In this document: positions 42,377-52,121 of the stretch, piece after piece
Position numbering within the stretch: position 1 is the first letter of the stretch
Layout: each line of letters opens with the position of its first letter
Source: Bordetella genomosp. 12
GTDB lineage: Bacteria; Pseudomonadota; Gammaproteobacteria; Burkholderiales; Burkholderiaceae_B
Reading direction: 5' to 3'
Length of the DNA: 64,000 nucleotides
NCBI RefSeq assembly: GCF_002261355.1
Contig: NZ_NEVU01000003.1
Span: 310,001-374,000 of the forward strand
Notes under the pieces: model-generated
Databases searched by the model: none
The model's input: the letters and a program-made list of their open reading frames with translations, nothing else
What the model was told of the DNA's origin: nothing
Program-made: the position numbers and the translations under genes

Positions 42377-43372
42377 ATGATGAGCGCGAATCCCTCAAGC
42401 GCAAGACGGAAAATGCTAGGACGACTGCTGGCGGCAGGCGGCGCCGCGGTCGTGGGCCGCACCTGGGCGCAAGCTGCCTGGCCCGATCATGCCCTCAAGC
42501 TCATCGTCCCGTATCCGCCGGGCGGCGCCACGGACATCGTCAGCCGCGTCACCGCCCAGCAACTCGGCGCGCAGCTCGGCCAACCCGTGGTGGTCGAGAA
42601 TCGACCCGGCGCCGGCGGCAATATCGGGGCCGAGCAGGTGGCGCGTTCGGCCGCCGACGGCAACACCTTGCTCGTGGCCACGACGGCGCACGCCATCAAC
42701 CGGACGCTGTTCCGCCAGCCGGGCTACGACATCAACAAGGACTTCATCCCGCTATCCATTCTCACCAAAGGGCCGCTGGTCTTGCTGGTCAATCCCGAGT
42801 TCGAAGCCAGGAGCGTGGAGCAGCTCATCGCCCTGGCGCGCCAGCGACCGGGTGACATCGCGTTTGCGTCATCGGGAAATGGTCAGTCGACGCATCTGGC
42901 TGCCGAGCTGTTTGCCAGCAGGGCGGACGTCAAACTGCGCCACATTCCCTACAAAGGCAGCGCCCCGGCGCTCAACGACGTGGTCGCCGGACATGTCCCG
43001 ATGATGTTCGACGCCTTGCTGTCGTGCATGCCTTTCGTCAAGGCGGGTCGGCTGCGCGCCATCGCGGTCACCGGTACACAGCCGGCCCGCGCCCTGCCTG
43101 GCGTGCCCACCCTGGACACTGCCGGACTCCCGGGCTTTGCTGTCTACGCCTGGTATGGCGTGTTCGCGCCTGCGGCCACACCGCAACCCGTCGTACAACG
43201 GCTGTCGCGTGAGCTCAAGGACGCCTTGGCCCACCCCCGGGTGCAGGCCGTCCTGGCCGAACAGGGCCTGGACTCCGCCTGGGCAGACCTGGCCCAGACC
43301 GAGACCTTCGTGCAATCCGAGGTGGCCATGTGGGCCGACGTCGTGCGCCAAAGCGGCGTGCAGGTCGACTGA
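42377..43372 (+). CDS. Bug/TctC-family periplasmic receptor
   Basis: A 331-residue Bug protein. The N-terminus [20 protein letters not shown] is a twin-arginine-like or Sec signal. The core has [52 protein letters not shown] and [18 protein letters not shown]. It is the second of two consecutive Bug genes, only moderately alike, so they may bind different ligands. It converges with a third Bug gene. Confidence 0.92.
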   Translation: MMSANPSSARRKMLGRLLAAGGAAVVGRTWAQAAWPDHALKLIVPYPPGGATDIVSRVTAQQLGAQLGQPVVVENRPGAGGNIGAEQVARSAADGNTLLVATTAHAINRTLFRQPGYDINKDFIPLSILTKGPLVLLVNPEFEARSVEQLIALARQRPGDIAFASSGNGQSTHLAAELFASRADVKLRHIPYKGSAPALNDVVAGHVPMMFDALLSCMPFVKAGRLRAIAVTGTQPARALPGVPTLDTAGLPGFAVYAWYGVFAPAATPQPVVQRLSRELKDALAHPRVQAVLAEQGLDSAWADLAQTETFVQSEVAMWADVVRQSGVQVD

Positions 43373-43383
43373 AGCGGCCGCAG

Positions 43384-43402
43384 CCGGGGGGCAGCCCCCC
43401 GG
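43384..43402. terminator. Hairpin between convergent Bug genes
   Basis: CCGGGGGG (43384-43391) and CCCCCCGG (43395-43402) make an 8-bp stem with a 3-base loop in the 51-bp gap between convergent Bug genes. It has no T-run on either side; it is a candidate bidirectional terminator. Confidence 0.45.
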
Positions 43403-43423
43403 TGCGGCGCGTGCGGCGGCGCC

Positions 43424-44431
43424 TCAATCGATGACGATGTTCTCGCGCTTGACCACATGCGAAAGCTGTTCGACTTCATGCCCGATACGCGTGGCCAGCT
43501 CCTGCGGATTACGCATGACCACGATGCCCTGCGCGCTGAGCGAGGTATTGGCGGCCGGTTGCTCCATCGCGTGCTTGGATGCCTCGTACAAGGTATCGAC
43601 GATCTTCGCGGGCGTGCCCGCCGGCGCGAACAGACCCAGCCAGAAGGTCACGTCGATACTCGGATAACCCGCCTCGGCCATGGTGGGAATCTGCGGCATC
43701 TGTGAAATCCGTTGCTTCTGCGTGACGGCCAGGGCTTTCAACTTGCCGGCGGCCACTTGGGGCGCGCTGGCCAGCGTGTCGAAGGAGGTGTTCACCTCAC
43801 CGGCCATGACCGCCATGCTTGCCTGCGAGGCCGATTTATAGGGAACATGGGTTGCCTTGAACTGGGCGTCATTGCTCAGTTGCGCGAAGGCCAGATGGGC
43901 CAGGTTGCCTTGGCCGCCCGACCCGTAGGTCAACTCGCCCGGGTTCTTCTTGGCGTACGCCACCAGATCCTTGACCGACTCGATGGAGTGCTTCTTGGCC
44001 CACTCGGGGTTGACGTTCAGGATGAACGGCGCGTCCAGGACCAGGGCAATCGGCGCGAAATCCTTGGCCTTGTACTGCGAGTTCTTGTAGATCAAGGGAT
44101 TGACCGTGATGCTGCTGCTGTTGGTGGCCAGCAGCGTGTAGCCATCCGGAGCCGAACGGGCCACCTCGGCCGCGCCGATCGAGCCGTTGGCGCCGCCCTT
44201 GTTCTCGACGATGACAGGCTGCTTGAGCGTCTTGGACAAGGAGTCCGACAGCAGGCGAGCCATCGTGTCAGTGATCGAACCGGCCGGAAACGGCACGATG
44301 ATCCTGATGGCCTTGGTGGGCCATGCGCTGTCCTGCGCCAACGCGGCAGTCGACCCCAGCCCCAGAGCCGAAGCCACGGCGATGTGCGCGGAAGTGATGA
44401 GGAAGTTACGGCGGGAATGGGATGTAGCCAT
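43424..44431 (-). CDS. Bug/TctC-family periplasmic receptor with Tat-type signal
   Basis: A 335-residue Bug protein. The N-terminus HSRRNFLITSAHIAVASALG (residues ~5-24) is a good twin-arginine signal, cut at about ALAQD. The mature region has [47 protein letters not shown] and HVPYKSASQASMAVMAGE. It follows the tandem CoA-transferase after 54 bp. It likely takes up the acid used by the CoA-transferase and carboxylase. The leader GGAGACAA precedes the ATG. Confidence 0.93.
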   Translation of the reverse strand: MATSHSRRNFLITSAHIAVASALGLGSTAALAQDSAWPTKAIRIIVPFPAGSITDTMARLLSDSLSKTLKQPVIVENKGGANGSIGAAEVARSAPDGYTLLATNSSSITVNPLIYKNSQYKAKDFAPIALVLDAPFILNVNPEWAKKHSIESVKDLVAYAKKNPGELTYGSGGQGNLAHLAFAQLSNDAQFKATHVPYKSASQASMAVMAGEVNTSFDTLASAPQVAAGKLKALAVTQKQRISQMPQIPTMAEAGYPSIDVTFWLGLFAPAGTPAKIVDTLYEASKHAMEQPAANTSLSAQGIVVMRNPQELATRIGHEVEQLSHVVKRENIVID

Positions 44432-44485
44432 TGTTTGTCTCCACGAAAATTTAGATCTTGTGTATTGCATCGTGCATGCGGCCGG

Positions 44486-46933
44486 TCAGGCCGCCTTTCT
44501 GGTGGCGGTGGTGCCGATGATGCCGTCGCGCTCGAGCGCTTGTTGTTGATCCGCGCTCATACCCAGCACCCGCGACAACACGTCGCCATTGTGCTGCCCG
44601 AGCGTCGGCGCCGGACGCACCGCCGCCACCGTGGCGGCGGGCGTCCTGAACCAGGGCGTCGTCGCCAGAAATTCGCCGATATAGGGGCGCGATGTTGCCT
44701 TGAAAAACGCCCGCTCCCTGAGGTGGGGATCATCCAGCACGGTCCAGACCGGCTTGACCTCCCCAGCGCTGATGCCGGCCTGCTGCAGCTCGGCCATGGC
44801 GCTTTGCGCGCTGCGGGCGCCGGTCCATGCGCTGATGCGCCGGTCTATCTCTTCGTGCCGAGCCCGCCGGCCGGCCGCCGTCTCCAGAGACGGGTCTTGA
44901 GCGAGATCGGCCGCCTGCATGACATTCAGCAATGCCCGCCACTGCGCCGCATTCGTGATGCTCACCACCACCCAGGCGTCTTCGCCCGCGCACGGGTAAA
45001 TGCCCTGCGGCGCATGCAGCGGATGCGTATTGCCGCCGCGCGGCGCGGCGCTGCCATGCACGGATTGCTCGATGACGAAGGGGGCCGTCATGGGCAGCAT
45101 GCATTCGACCTGAGACAGATTGACATGCCGGCCTTTGCCCGACCGTTGCTGCACGAACAAGGCCAGCAAGGCTGCCGCCCCGCCGTTCAGGCCGCCCACC
45201 GGGTCGCCATAAGCGTAGGAGGTCAACGCGGGCGGATCTTGCGGAAAGCCGGTGTGGTGCGGCAGGCCGCTGGCTTGTTCGAGCGTGCCGCCATAAGCCC
45301 TGATCGTGCTCCACGCGTTGCCCGACCCGAACGCCGGCATGGACACCATGACCAAGCGGGGGTTGACCTGAGACAGCACGGCATAGTCCAGCCCGAGTTT
45401 GGGCAGAACCTCGGTCGAGTAATTCTCGATGACAATGTCGGCCTTGGCCACCAGATCGAACAGCACCGCACGCCCCTGGGCGCGGGTCAGATCGAGCGTG
45501 ATGCCCAGCTTATTGCGGTTCATCAGCGCAAAGTTCGAATTCTTTTCGTACAACTTTTCCTGATAGAAGGCATCGGTGTAATGCGTGCCTCGCCACCAGT
45601 CCGGATAGCGCGTGCTTTCGACCTTGATGACTTCCGCGCCAAAGTCCCCCAGCGTCCTGGCCGCCAAGGGCCCGGCCCATCCCATCGTCAGATCGACCAC
45701 CCGAACGTGGCGCAAGGGCAGCGCGTCCGGCGCGGCCGGCGCCATGCCGGACGCTGGCGTCAGACTCGCCACATTCCGGTAGCGCGCGCCGTCCTCATCC
45801 AGGGCCGCAGCCCTGCCGCCCGCCAGAGGCCCGGCTTCGCCCAGGGGCAAGGGCACCACCGGCCCCTCGAATGCGGTCTGCCCGGCCTGGACGGCAACAA
45901 AAGCCCCGCGCTGCCGATGCACCTCTTGCTGCAGCAGCTCGGCCATGGTCGGAACGATGACGGCGGGAAACTTCTCCGCGCGCAATACATCGAACCACTC
46001 CTCGGCGGTCTTGGCGCGCAGGCTCGGAATCAAAAAGGCATCGATCTCGTCGGCATGGACGATACGGGTCGGCCCGCTCGCATAACGCGGATCCTCCGCC
46101 TGCTCCGGGTGGCCGATGGCCGCGCACAGCGCGGCCCACTGCGGGCCGGTATGGGCAAACAGCCCGATCCAGCCTTGCTTGGTCTCGTAGATGCCCGCCG
46201 GATGCGTCGTGCAGAACCGGTTGACGCCCAGGCGCGCCAGGGGATGCCGGCCATCCTGCACCATGCCGGCTTCCATCTCCACCAGCGAGAAGGCAATCTC
46301 ATGAATGCTCAGCACATACCGCCGGCTACCGTCGGCGCGGCCCAGTAAGGCCGCCGTCGCGCTCGAGAATGCGGCGACCCCGGCGGCAATGGCGGTCTGG
46401 ATGTCATGCGGCAGATGGGGCGGCCCTTGCACTGCGCCACTGCAATACACCGCGCCGGCCAGCGCGCGGCACACCGCTTCGGTGCCCGCGAAAGCGCTAT
46501 AGGGCCCGGACTCCCCAAACCAGGTCAGACATACTTCGATGGGCGTGTGGCCCTGCCCCTCCTGCGCCTCGCCCGCATACACCGGACGGGTCAGTACCTC
46601 GACACCTTCGTCCAGGGCACGCGCATCGAGAATGACATCGCAACTGCGGGCAAGCGCGACCAGCCAATCACCCTCCGCGCCCGAGGAGGCCGCGCGCGCC
46701 ACGCTGCGCTTGTTGGTATTGAGCCAGGCATGCAGCGCGCTGGCGGCCTCGCCATCGGTGTCGGTGAGCATGGGCGGCAGACGGCGCAACGTGTCGCCGT
46801 CGGCATCCTCGAGCTTGATAACCTCGGCGCCGAAATCCGCGAAGAGCTTGCCGGCATAAGCCACTGCCGCTCCGCAACCGATTTCCAGCACGCGCAACCC
46901 GGCGAAGGCGAGCCGGTTTTCTGATGTTTGCAT
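44486..46933 (-). CDS. Tandem-fused CaiB/BaiF family III CoA-transferase
   Basis: An 815-residue protein made of two consecutive family III CoA-transferase domains (residues ~1-400 and ~409-800). Each opens similarly: LRVLEIGCGAAVAYAGKLFADFGAEVIKLE and VRVVDLTMGWAGPLAARTLGDFGAEVIKVE. The normal enzyme has a catalytic Asp in a SxxDa motif. Here the equivalent segments read YVLSIHEIAF and VNLSQVECML, so both show Glu. It probably transfers CoA between acids in the cytoplasm. It follows the carboxylase by 33 bp, so their substrates are linked. A normal dimer is interlaced, so fusion may yield a pseudo-dimer. Confidence 0.88.
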   Translation of the reverse strand: MQTSENRLAFAGLRVLEIGCGAAVAYAGKLFADFGAEVIKLEDADGDTLRRLPPMLTDTDGEAASALHAWLNTNKRSVARAASSGAEGDWLVALARSCDVILDARALDEGVEVLTRPVYAGEAQEGQGHTPIEVCLTWFGESGPYSAFAGTEAVCRALAGAVYCSGAVQGPPHLPHDIQTAIAAGVAAFSSATAALLGRADGSRRYVLSIHEIAFSLVEMEAGMVQDGRHPLARLGVNRFCTTHPAGIYETKQGWIGLFAHTGPQWAALCAAIGHPEQAEDPRYASGPTRIVHADEIDAFLIPSLRAKTAEEWFDVLRAEKFPAVIVPTMAELLQQEVHRQRGAFVAVQAGQTAFEGPVVPLPLGEAGPLAGGRAAALDEDGARYRNVASLTPASGMAPAAPDALPLRHVRVVDLTMGWAGPLAARTLGDFGAEVIKVESTRYPDWWRGTHYTDAFYQEKLYEKNSNFALMNRNKLGITLDLTRAQGRAVLFDLVAKADIVIENYSTEVLPKLGLDYAVLSQVNPRLVMVSMPAFGSGNAWSTIRAYGGTLEQASGLPHHTGFPQDPPALTSYAYGDPVGGLNGGAAALLALFVQQRSGKGRHVNLSQVECMLPMTAPFVIEQSVHGSAAPRGGNTHPLHAPQGIYPCAGEDAWVVVSITNAAQWRALLNVMQAADLAQDPSLETAAGRRARHEEIDRRISAWTGARSAQSAMAELQQAGISAGEVKPVWTVLDDPHLRERAFFKATSRPYIGEFLATTPWFRTPAATVAAVRPAPTLGQHNGDVLSRVLGMSADQQQALERDGIIGTTATRKAA

Positions 46934-46966
46934 AGTCACTACCTGTTCCAACGGAGGCCGCCTCGA

Positions 46967-49900
46967 TTACCAGGTATCCACAAAAGCGCGGCGTGCCCGG
47001 CCCGCGCGCAGCGAGGCCGACGCAATACCCTGACGTATCCATGTGCGGGTCTGCGCCGGGTCGATCACCGCATCGATCTCCGTCGTGGACGCGACATTGA
47101 TGGCGTGCCCACGCTCGTAGGCGCGCGCCACCAACTGGTCGTAAAGCGCCTGGCGCTGCGGCCCTTCGGGAACGTTCTCCAGTTCTTTCTTGAAGCCCAG
47201 CCGGATGGAGCCTTCCAGGCCCATCGGGCCGAATTCGCCCGTCGGCCACGACACCGCGCAACTCGCCGAGCGGAAGCCCCCGCCGGCCATGGCCATGGCG
47301 CCCAGGCCATAGCCTTTGCGCAGCGCGATGGCCAGAATGGCGACCCGCAGCTTGGCCGCGACCACGAACATCCGCGACACGTGCCGGACTTGCGCCTTGG
47401 CCTCTTCCTGGGGCCCCACCATGAATCCCGGGGTATCGATCAGCGAAATGATGGGCAGGCCGTGGATATCGCAAAGATTCATGAAGCGGGCCGCCTTGTC
47501 GGCCGCGTCGGCATCGATGGCGCCGCCCAGATGATGCGGATTGTTGGCGATGATCCCTACCGGCTGCCCTTCCACCCGGGCCAGGGCGGTATGCATGCCC
47601 AGCCCGAATCCCGAGCGCAGCATCAATACGCTGCCCACGTCGGCAATGCCCTCGATGACCTTGCGGCTGTCATAGACGCGCAGGCGATTCTCCGGCACCA
47701 CATGACGGAGGTGGCGCGGATCGGGCGCCACCCAATCCTTGGTGCGGCCCTGAAACATCGACAGATAATGCTTGGCCGCCGCGACGGCCTGCGCCTCATT
47801 GTCGACCAGGATGTCGATGACGCCATTGGCGAACTGCACCGGCGCGGGGCCGACCTCCTCGGGGCGGAAAACACCCAGCCCGCCGCCTTCGATCATCGCC
47901 GGGCCGGCCATGCCGATGTTGGCGCTCTTGTCTGCAATGATGACATCGCAGACGCCCAGAAAGGCGGCATTGCCCGCGAAACAGCGGCCGGACACAATGC
48001 CGAGCAAAGGCACTTCGCCGCTGAGTTCGGCCAACGCGGCAAACGACGGCTGATACAGCCCGGACACGAAGGGAAAGTCGACATCCCCCGGCCGGCCGCC
48101 GCCGCCCTCGGCGAACAATACCATTGGCATTTCGTCGCGCCGCGCGCGCTCCACCAGCCGGTCGGTCTTGATATGGTTGCGCTTGCCTTGCGTCCCCGCG
48201 AGCACCGTGGCGTCATAGGCCATCACGGCGGTCAACGAGCCGTCGTAGCCGAAGGCCTCGCCGTTGACATTCCCGATACCGGTGACGATGCCGTCGGCCG
48301 GCGTGTTGGCGATCAGGTCCTCCTTGCTGCGGCGCGTCGCCTGCGCGGCAATGACCAGTGCGCCAAACTCCACGAAGGACCCTTCGTCGCACAGATCGTC
48401 CAGGTTCTCGCGGGCAGTGCGCTGCCCGCGCGAGCGCCGCTTGGCCACGGCCTGCGGGCGCGCCTCGTCGTAAAGCGAGGCATGGCGGTCGAGAACGGCC
48501 TGCAGGTCGGGGCGCACGGCGTCCAGATCGATAGCGTCTGCCGCGATCTGGGTGTCGGCGCCCGTCGATTCCTGTTCCAGCAACACGAGGATCTCGCCCT
48601 CGAGCACATTGCTGCCACCGGCGGCCGGCACCTCGACAACCTTGCCATTGAAATCGGCGACGACGGTGTACTCCATCTTCATCGCCTCGATCACCGCGAT
48701 GGACTGGCCCTTGAGCACCACCGCCCCCGGGCTCACCGACACCTCGACCAGGCGGCCGCTCAAGGGCGCGCGCGACGCCGATAGCCCTTGCGGCACCTCC
48801 GCCTGCGCGGCCTGCGGCAGGCTGCCCCCCGATCCGCCGCGGCTGCCCGTATCACCGATCAAACGGTCCTTGTCCTGCTGCGCTTGGGCATACTGCTCGG
48901 CCGCCGCCACCAAGTCCCCGAGGATGGACTCGATGTAGCGCGTATGGTTGTGTTGCGACAGGAAGTCATCCCGCGCCACGAGCGCCTGCAAAAGATGGAT
49001 GTTCGTCGCCACACCGGCAATCCGGAACTCGGCCAGGCACCGACGCAAACGCCGCACCACACCCGAAAAATCCTCACTGCCGCTAAATACGATCAACTTG
49101 GCCAGCAGCGTGTCGAAAGCCGGCGCGGGCGAATAACCACTGTAGGCGTGGGTATCGACGCGCACCTCGGGACCGGCCGGCGGCTCGAAACGCTCCAGTT
49201 TGCCGTGCGCCGGGCGCGCCATGCCGCTGGCGTCGGTCGACTCGGCATTGATGCGCACCTGAATGGCGTAGCCGGTCAGCGCGGGCGGATTGGCCGGATC
49301 CACGCCCAGTTCGGCCAGGCGCTTGCCCTGCGCGACACCGATCTGCACGGCCACCAGGTCCACGCCCGTGACCTGCTCGGTAATCGTATGTTCGACCTGC
49401 AGCCGGGGATTGGCTTCGATGAAAACGAAGTCCGTCTGCACCCCCTGCTCGTTCTCTTCCACCAGGAACTCAAAGGTACCCAGGCTGCGGTACTCCACCT
49501 TGGCCGCCATTTTCTTGGCGGCGGCCAGGATGGCGGTGCGCAATGGCGCGCTCAGCACCGGGCTGGGCGCGATCTCGACGACTTTCTGAAAGCGCCGCTG
49601 CAGCGTGCAATCGCGATCGCCCAGCGCCACTACCGACGCCCCGTCGCCCACGATCTGCACTTCGATGTGCCGCGCACGATTGACCAGGCGCTCCGCATAC
49701 AGTGCATCCACCCCGAAGGCCGACATGGCTTCGGAGCGGCAACGGGCGTACAGCTCGGCGATATCGCTCTTGGCCTTGACCACGCGCATGCCGCGTCCGC
49801 CGCCGCCGCCCACGGCCTTGATGACGATACCTACCCCGCCCTGCTCGTCGAAGAAGCGCTCGACTTCCTCCAATGACGCCCCGCCCGGCGTGGCCGGCAT

Positions 49901-50284
49901 CACGGGCACGCCGCATTCGCGGGCCAGTTGCAGGGCGCGGCCCTTGTCTCCGAACAACGCAAGGTGCTCGGCATTCGGGCCGATGAAGGTCAGGTCGGCC
50001 GCGTCGCAAGCCAGCGCGAAGTCCGCCCGTTCACTCAGAAAGCCATAGCCCGGGTGGATGGCGTCGCACTGCTCGGCCTTGGCCGCGGCAATGATGGCGT
50101 CAATGTCGATGTAAGCCGCGGGCCCGGAGCCCGCCAGCGCCACCGCGGCATGCGCGAGAATGCGGTGCCGCGAGTTGGCATCGTCCTGGGAATACACCGC
50201 GACGCTTTCCAGCCCGAGGTCGCGCACGGCGCGAATGGCTCGCACGGCGATCTCGCCACGATTGGCAACCAACACTCTCTTCAT
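46967..50284 (-). CDS. Single-chain biotin-dependent acyl-CoA carboxylase (BC-BCCP-CT fusion)
   Basis: A 1105-residue fusion. The biotin carboxylase domain (residues ~1-450) has RGEIAVRAIRA, the ATP loop GGGGGRGMR and ANPRLQVEHT. The BCCP domain carries the biotinyl-Lys in EAMKMEY (about residue 536). The carboxyltransferase domain (~600-1100) has FAEGGGGRPGD, SGRCFAGNAAF and a C-terminal half with GFMVGPQEEAKAQVRH. It carboxylates an acyl-CoA with bicarbonate and ATP. Most relatives use separate alpha and beta chains; the all-in-one layout resembles long-chain or propionyl-type single-chain carboxylases. It is divergent from a LysR gene. Confidence 0.93.
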   Translation of the reverse strand: MKRVLVANRGEIAVRAIRAVRDLGLESVAVYSQDDANSRHRILAHAAVALAGSGPAAYIDIDAIIAAAKAEQCDAIHPGYGFLSERADFALACDAADLTFIGPNAEHLALFGDKGRALQLARECGVPVMPATPGGASLEEVERFFDEQGGVGIVIKAVGGGGGRGMRVVKAKSDIAELYARCRSEAMSAFGVDALYAERLVNRARHIEVQIVGDGASVVALGDRDCTLQRRFQKVVEIAPSPVLSAPLRTAILAAAKKMAAKVEYRSLGTFEFLVEENEQGVQTDFVFIEANPRLQVEHTITEQVTGVDLVAVQIGVAQGKRLAELGVDPANPPALTGYAIQVRINAESTDASGMARPAHGKLERFEPPAGPEVRVDTHAYSGYSPAPAFDTLLAKLIVFSGSEDFSGVVRRLRRCLAEFRIAGVATNIHLLQALVARDDFLSQHNHTRYIESILGDLVAAAEQYAQAQQDKDRLIGDTGSRGGSGGSLPQAAQAEVPQGLSASRAPLSGRLVEVSVSPGAVVLKGQSIAVIEAMKMEYTVVADFNGKVVEVPAAGGSNVLEGEILVLLEQESTGADTQIAADAIDLDAVRPDLQAVLDRHASLYDEARPQAVAKRRSRGQRTARENLDDLCDEGSFVEFGALVIAAQATRRSKEDLIANTPADGIVTGIGNVNGEAFGYDGSLTAVMAYDATVLAGTQGKRNHIKTDRLVERARRDEMPMVLFAEGGGGRPGDVDFPFVSGLYQPSFAALAELSGEVPLLGIVSGRCFAGNAAFLGVCDVIIADKSANIGMAGPAMIEGGGLGVFRPEEVGPAPVQFANGVIDILVDNEAQAVAAAKHYLSMFQGRTKDWVAPDPRHLRHVVPENRLRVYDSRKVIEGIADVGSVLMLRSGFGLGMHTALARVEGQPVGIIANNPHHLGGAIDADAADKAARFMNLCDIHGLPIISLIDTPGFMVGPQEEAKAQVRHVSRMFVVAAKLRVAILAIALRKGYGLGAMAMAGGGFRSASCAVSWPTGEFGPMGLEGSIRLGFKKELENVPEGPQRQALYDQLVARAYERGHAINVASTTEIDAVIDPAQTRTWIRQGIASASLRAGRARRAFVDTW

Positions 50285-50516
50285 TGTGATCCTATGTCTC
50301 TGCGCTGACGCTCGTGCTCAAGACCGTTGGCCGTTGCGCGGCGCCATTGCACGCTACTGCCTGCGCGGCGCGCCTGCGGGCAGGCACCGAAAGGCATTAA
50401 CATGGAGATGGATACGCGCAATCGCGGCCTGGCTTGATCCGGCGGTTGTCGTTAACTTGCTGAGGATGGTAGGTGTCGTGCAACGGCCACACAATTCACA
50501 TTTTTCTCTGACCCCT

Positions 50517-50531
50517 ATAGCCGTTCGGCAT
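50517..50531. promoter_or_regulatory. Candidate LysR site before LysR gene
   Basis: ATAGCCG-T-TCGGCAT, an imperfect inverted repeat (GCCG-TT-CGGC core), lies 25 bp before the LysR start in the 271-bp divergent region to the carboxylase. The rest of this gap shows no other distinct element. Confidence 0.35.
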
Positions 50532-50555
50532 GTGTCTCGATAAAAGCAGGCGGCA

Positions 50556-51485
50556 ATGGAAATCCGGCAATTAAGAACGGTGTTGGCGATCGCGGAAACC
50601 GGCAGCCTCACCAAGGCGGCGGAACTGCTGCACGTGGTGCAGCCCGCCCTGTCCCGGCAGCTCAAGCAGCTCGAAGACGAGCTCGGCACACCGCTATTCG
50701 AGCGCAACCGGCTTGGCATGGTGCTGACCGTGCCGGGGCGCCGGTTTGTCGATCAGGTACGGGTTTCCCTCAAGGGGCTCAATGAAGCCCGGGCGGACAT
50801 CGGCGCCGCCAAATCGGATCTGCTTGGCACGGTTTCCATCGGCATGCTGCCCGGCCTGGCCACCGCGCTGGCGGGATCGCTCGTCATGACGCTACAGCAG
50901 CAGTATCCCAATCTGCGCGTGCGCATCGCCACCGGTTTCTCGGATTTTCTGCAAGAAGGGCTGGAGGGCGGCAAGCTGGATATCTGCCTCATGGGTGACT
51001 ATCTGCAATCAGAATTGCTGCAGACCACGCCTGCCTATACCGAACCCATCTACGTCCTGGGCCTGCCGGGATCCGGGTTGTCCGAAGATGCCCCGATGAC
51101 GCTCGAGGCCGTCTCCCGCATGCCCATGGTGGTTCCGGAGGCGCGCAGCCTGCGCAACGTGATAGACCGGGCCTGCACCATTTTGGGCGTCAACCTCAAT
51201 CTGGTGGCCGAGTCGGACAGCACCGCTGTCCTGCTCGATCTGGTGGAGCGCGGCGTCGGCTACACCATCTTGCCGGTCATCCCCATCATGACGATGCTGG
51301 CCGACAAGCGCATCGAGGGCGCGCCCATCATCAGCCCCACGCTGCAACGCACCGTGATCATCGGCACCGCCGTGCTCAACCGCAACCCGCGCATCGTCAG
51401 TGCCCTGCATACCGAACTGATCCGTCTGCTCGAACCCTACGTCAGGCAGTTCGAGCACGTCGGCGTGCGCTGGCTGGCAGACTGA
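50556..51485 (+). CDS. LysR-family transcriptional regulator
   Basis: A 309-residue LysR regulator of the Nac/Cbl-like branch. The HTH (residues ~1-60, MEIRQLRTVLAIAETGSLTKAAELLHVVQPALSRQLKQLE) and an effector domain with VERGVGYTILPVIPI are clear. It is divergent from the carboxylase operon and precedes the DUF35/thiolase-like/FadJ operon, so it may control both arms of the acyl-CoA locus. Confidence 0.91.
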   Translation: MEIRQLRTVLAIAETGSLTKAAELLHVVQPALSRQLKQLEDELGTPLFERNRLGMVLTVPGRRFVDQVRVSLKGLNEARADIGAAKSDLLGTVSIGMLPGLATALAGSLVMTLQQQYPNLRVRIATGFSDFLQEGLEGGKLDICLMGDYLQSELLQTTPAYTEPIYVLGLPGSGLSEDAPMTLEAVSRMPMVVPEARSLRNVIDRACTILGVNLNLVAESDSTAVLLDLVERGVGYTILPVIPIMTMLADKRIEGAPIISPTLQRTVIIGTAVLNRNPRIVSALHTELIRLLEPYVRQFEHVGVRWLAD

Positions 51486-51684
51486 CGGCGCGCTGAGAGC
51501 CCCGGCCGAGCTATGCTCAATCGCTATGCCCCTCGTCAAAATTAGTTAATTGTCCCCAGGCGGCTCGCCCCCCTAACATCCTTCGAGCGTCGTGGCGTCG
51601 TCAGCTGCCGGACCCGCCCCTGCAGGGGTAGCGGTCCCCGTGGTCTGCCGGCCGTTCACGGCCCGGAAATCTAGGGAGGCGAAT

Positions 51685-52092
51685 GTGCAGAATTCCTCTA
51701 ACAGCACACACACAGCGGGCGACGAGACCATCGGCCCGGAGCAGTACTTCCAGCGCATGCTCGAACAAGGGCAGTTCATGATCCAGCGCTGCGAAGCCAC
51801 GGGCCGCGCCGTTTTCTATCCGCGGGCCATCTCCCCGTATGGCGGCGGACGTTTGCGCTGGGAAGCCGCCAGCGGCGGCGGCACGATCTACTCCACCACG
51901 GTCGTGCGTCAACGTCCGGAGCGCGGGGGCGACTACAGCGTCGTTCTGGTAGACCTCGACGAGGGCCCCCGCATGATGAGCACCGTGATCGATATGGATC
52001 CACAGGCAGTCAGCATCGGCATGCGCGTGCGCGCGCAAGTGCGCCGCCAGCCCTCTGGCGTGCCGCGCGTGGTGTTCGTGCGCGCGGACTGA
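51685..52092 (+). CDS. DUF35 OB-fold protein (thiolase-like partner) with degenerate zinc ribbon
   Basis: A 135-residue OB-fold protein of the DUF35 family. An OB-type region is visible (GGTIYSTTVVRQRPERGGDYSVVLVDLDEGPRMMSTVID). The rubredoxin-like zinc ribbon normally has four Cys, but here only one remains (IQRCEATGRAVFYPR). DUF35 proteins pair with thiolase-like or hydratase enzymes. It lies 29 bp before a thiolase-like gene, so the two very likely form a complex. GTG at 51685 has AGGGAGG upstream; the open frame begins earlier without homology. Confidence 0.85.
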   Translation: MQNSSNSTHTAGDETIGPEQYFQRMLEQGQFMIQRCEATGRAVFYPRAISPYGGGRLRWEAASGGGTIYSTTVVRQRPERGGDYSVVLVDLDEGPRMMSTVIDMDPQAVSIGMRVRAQVRRQPSGVPRVVFVRAD

Positions 52093-52121
52093 GCGCTCCC
52101 CCTGAAAATTGGAATGATGTG

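Noticed and set aside
43384-43402. G6/C6 hairpin as a strong intrinsic terminator
   Set aside because: The stem is real but lacks a T-run on both strands, so it is kept only as a low-confidence candidate.
43712-48784. Long plus-strand open frames opposite the CoA-transferase and carboxylase genes
   Set aside because: They mirror strong genes on the minus strand and translate into Arg/His/Gln/Gly-rich sequence without domain features.
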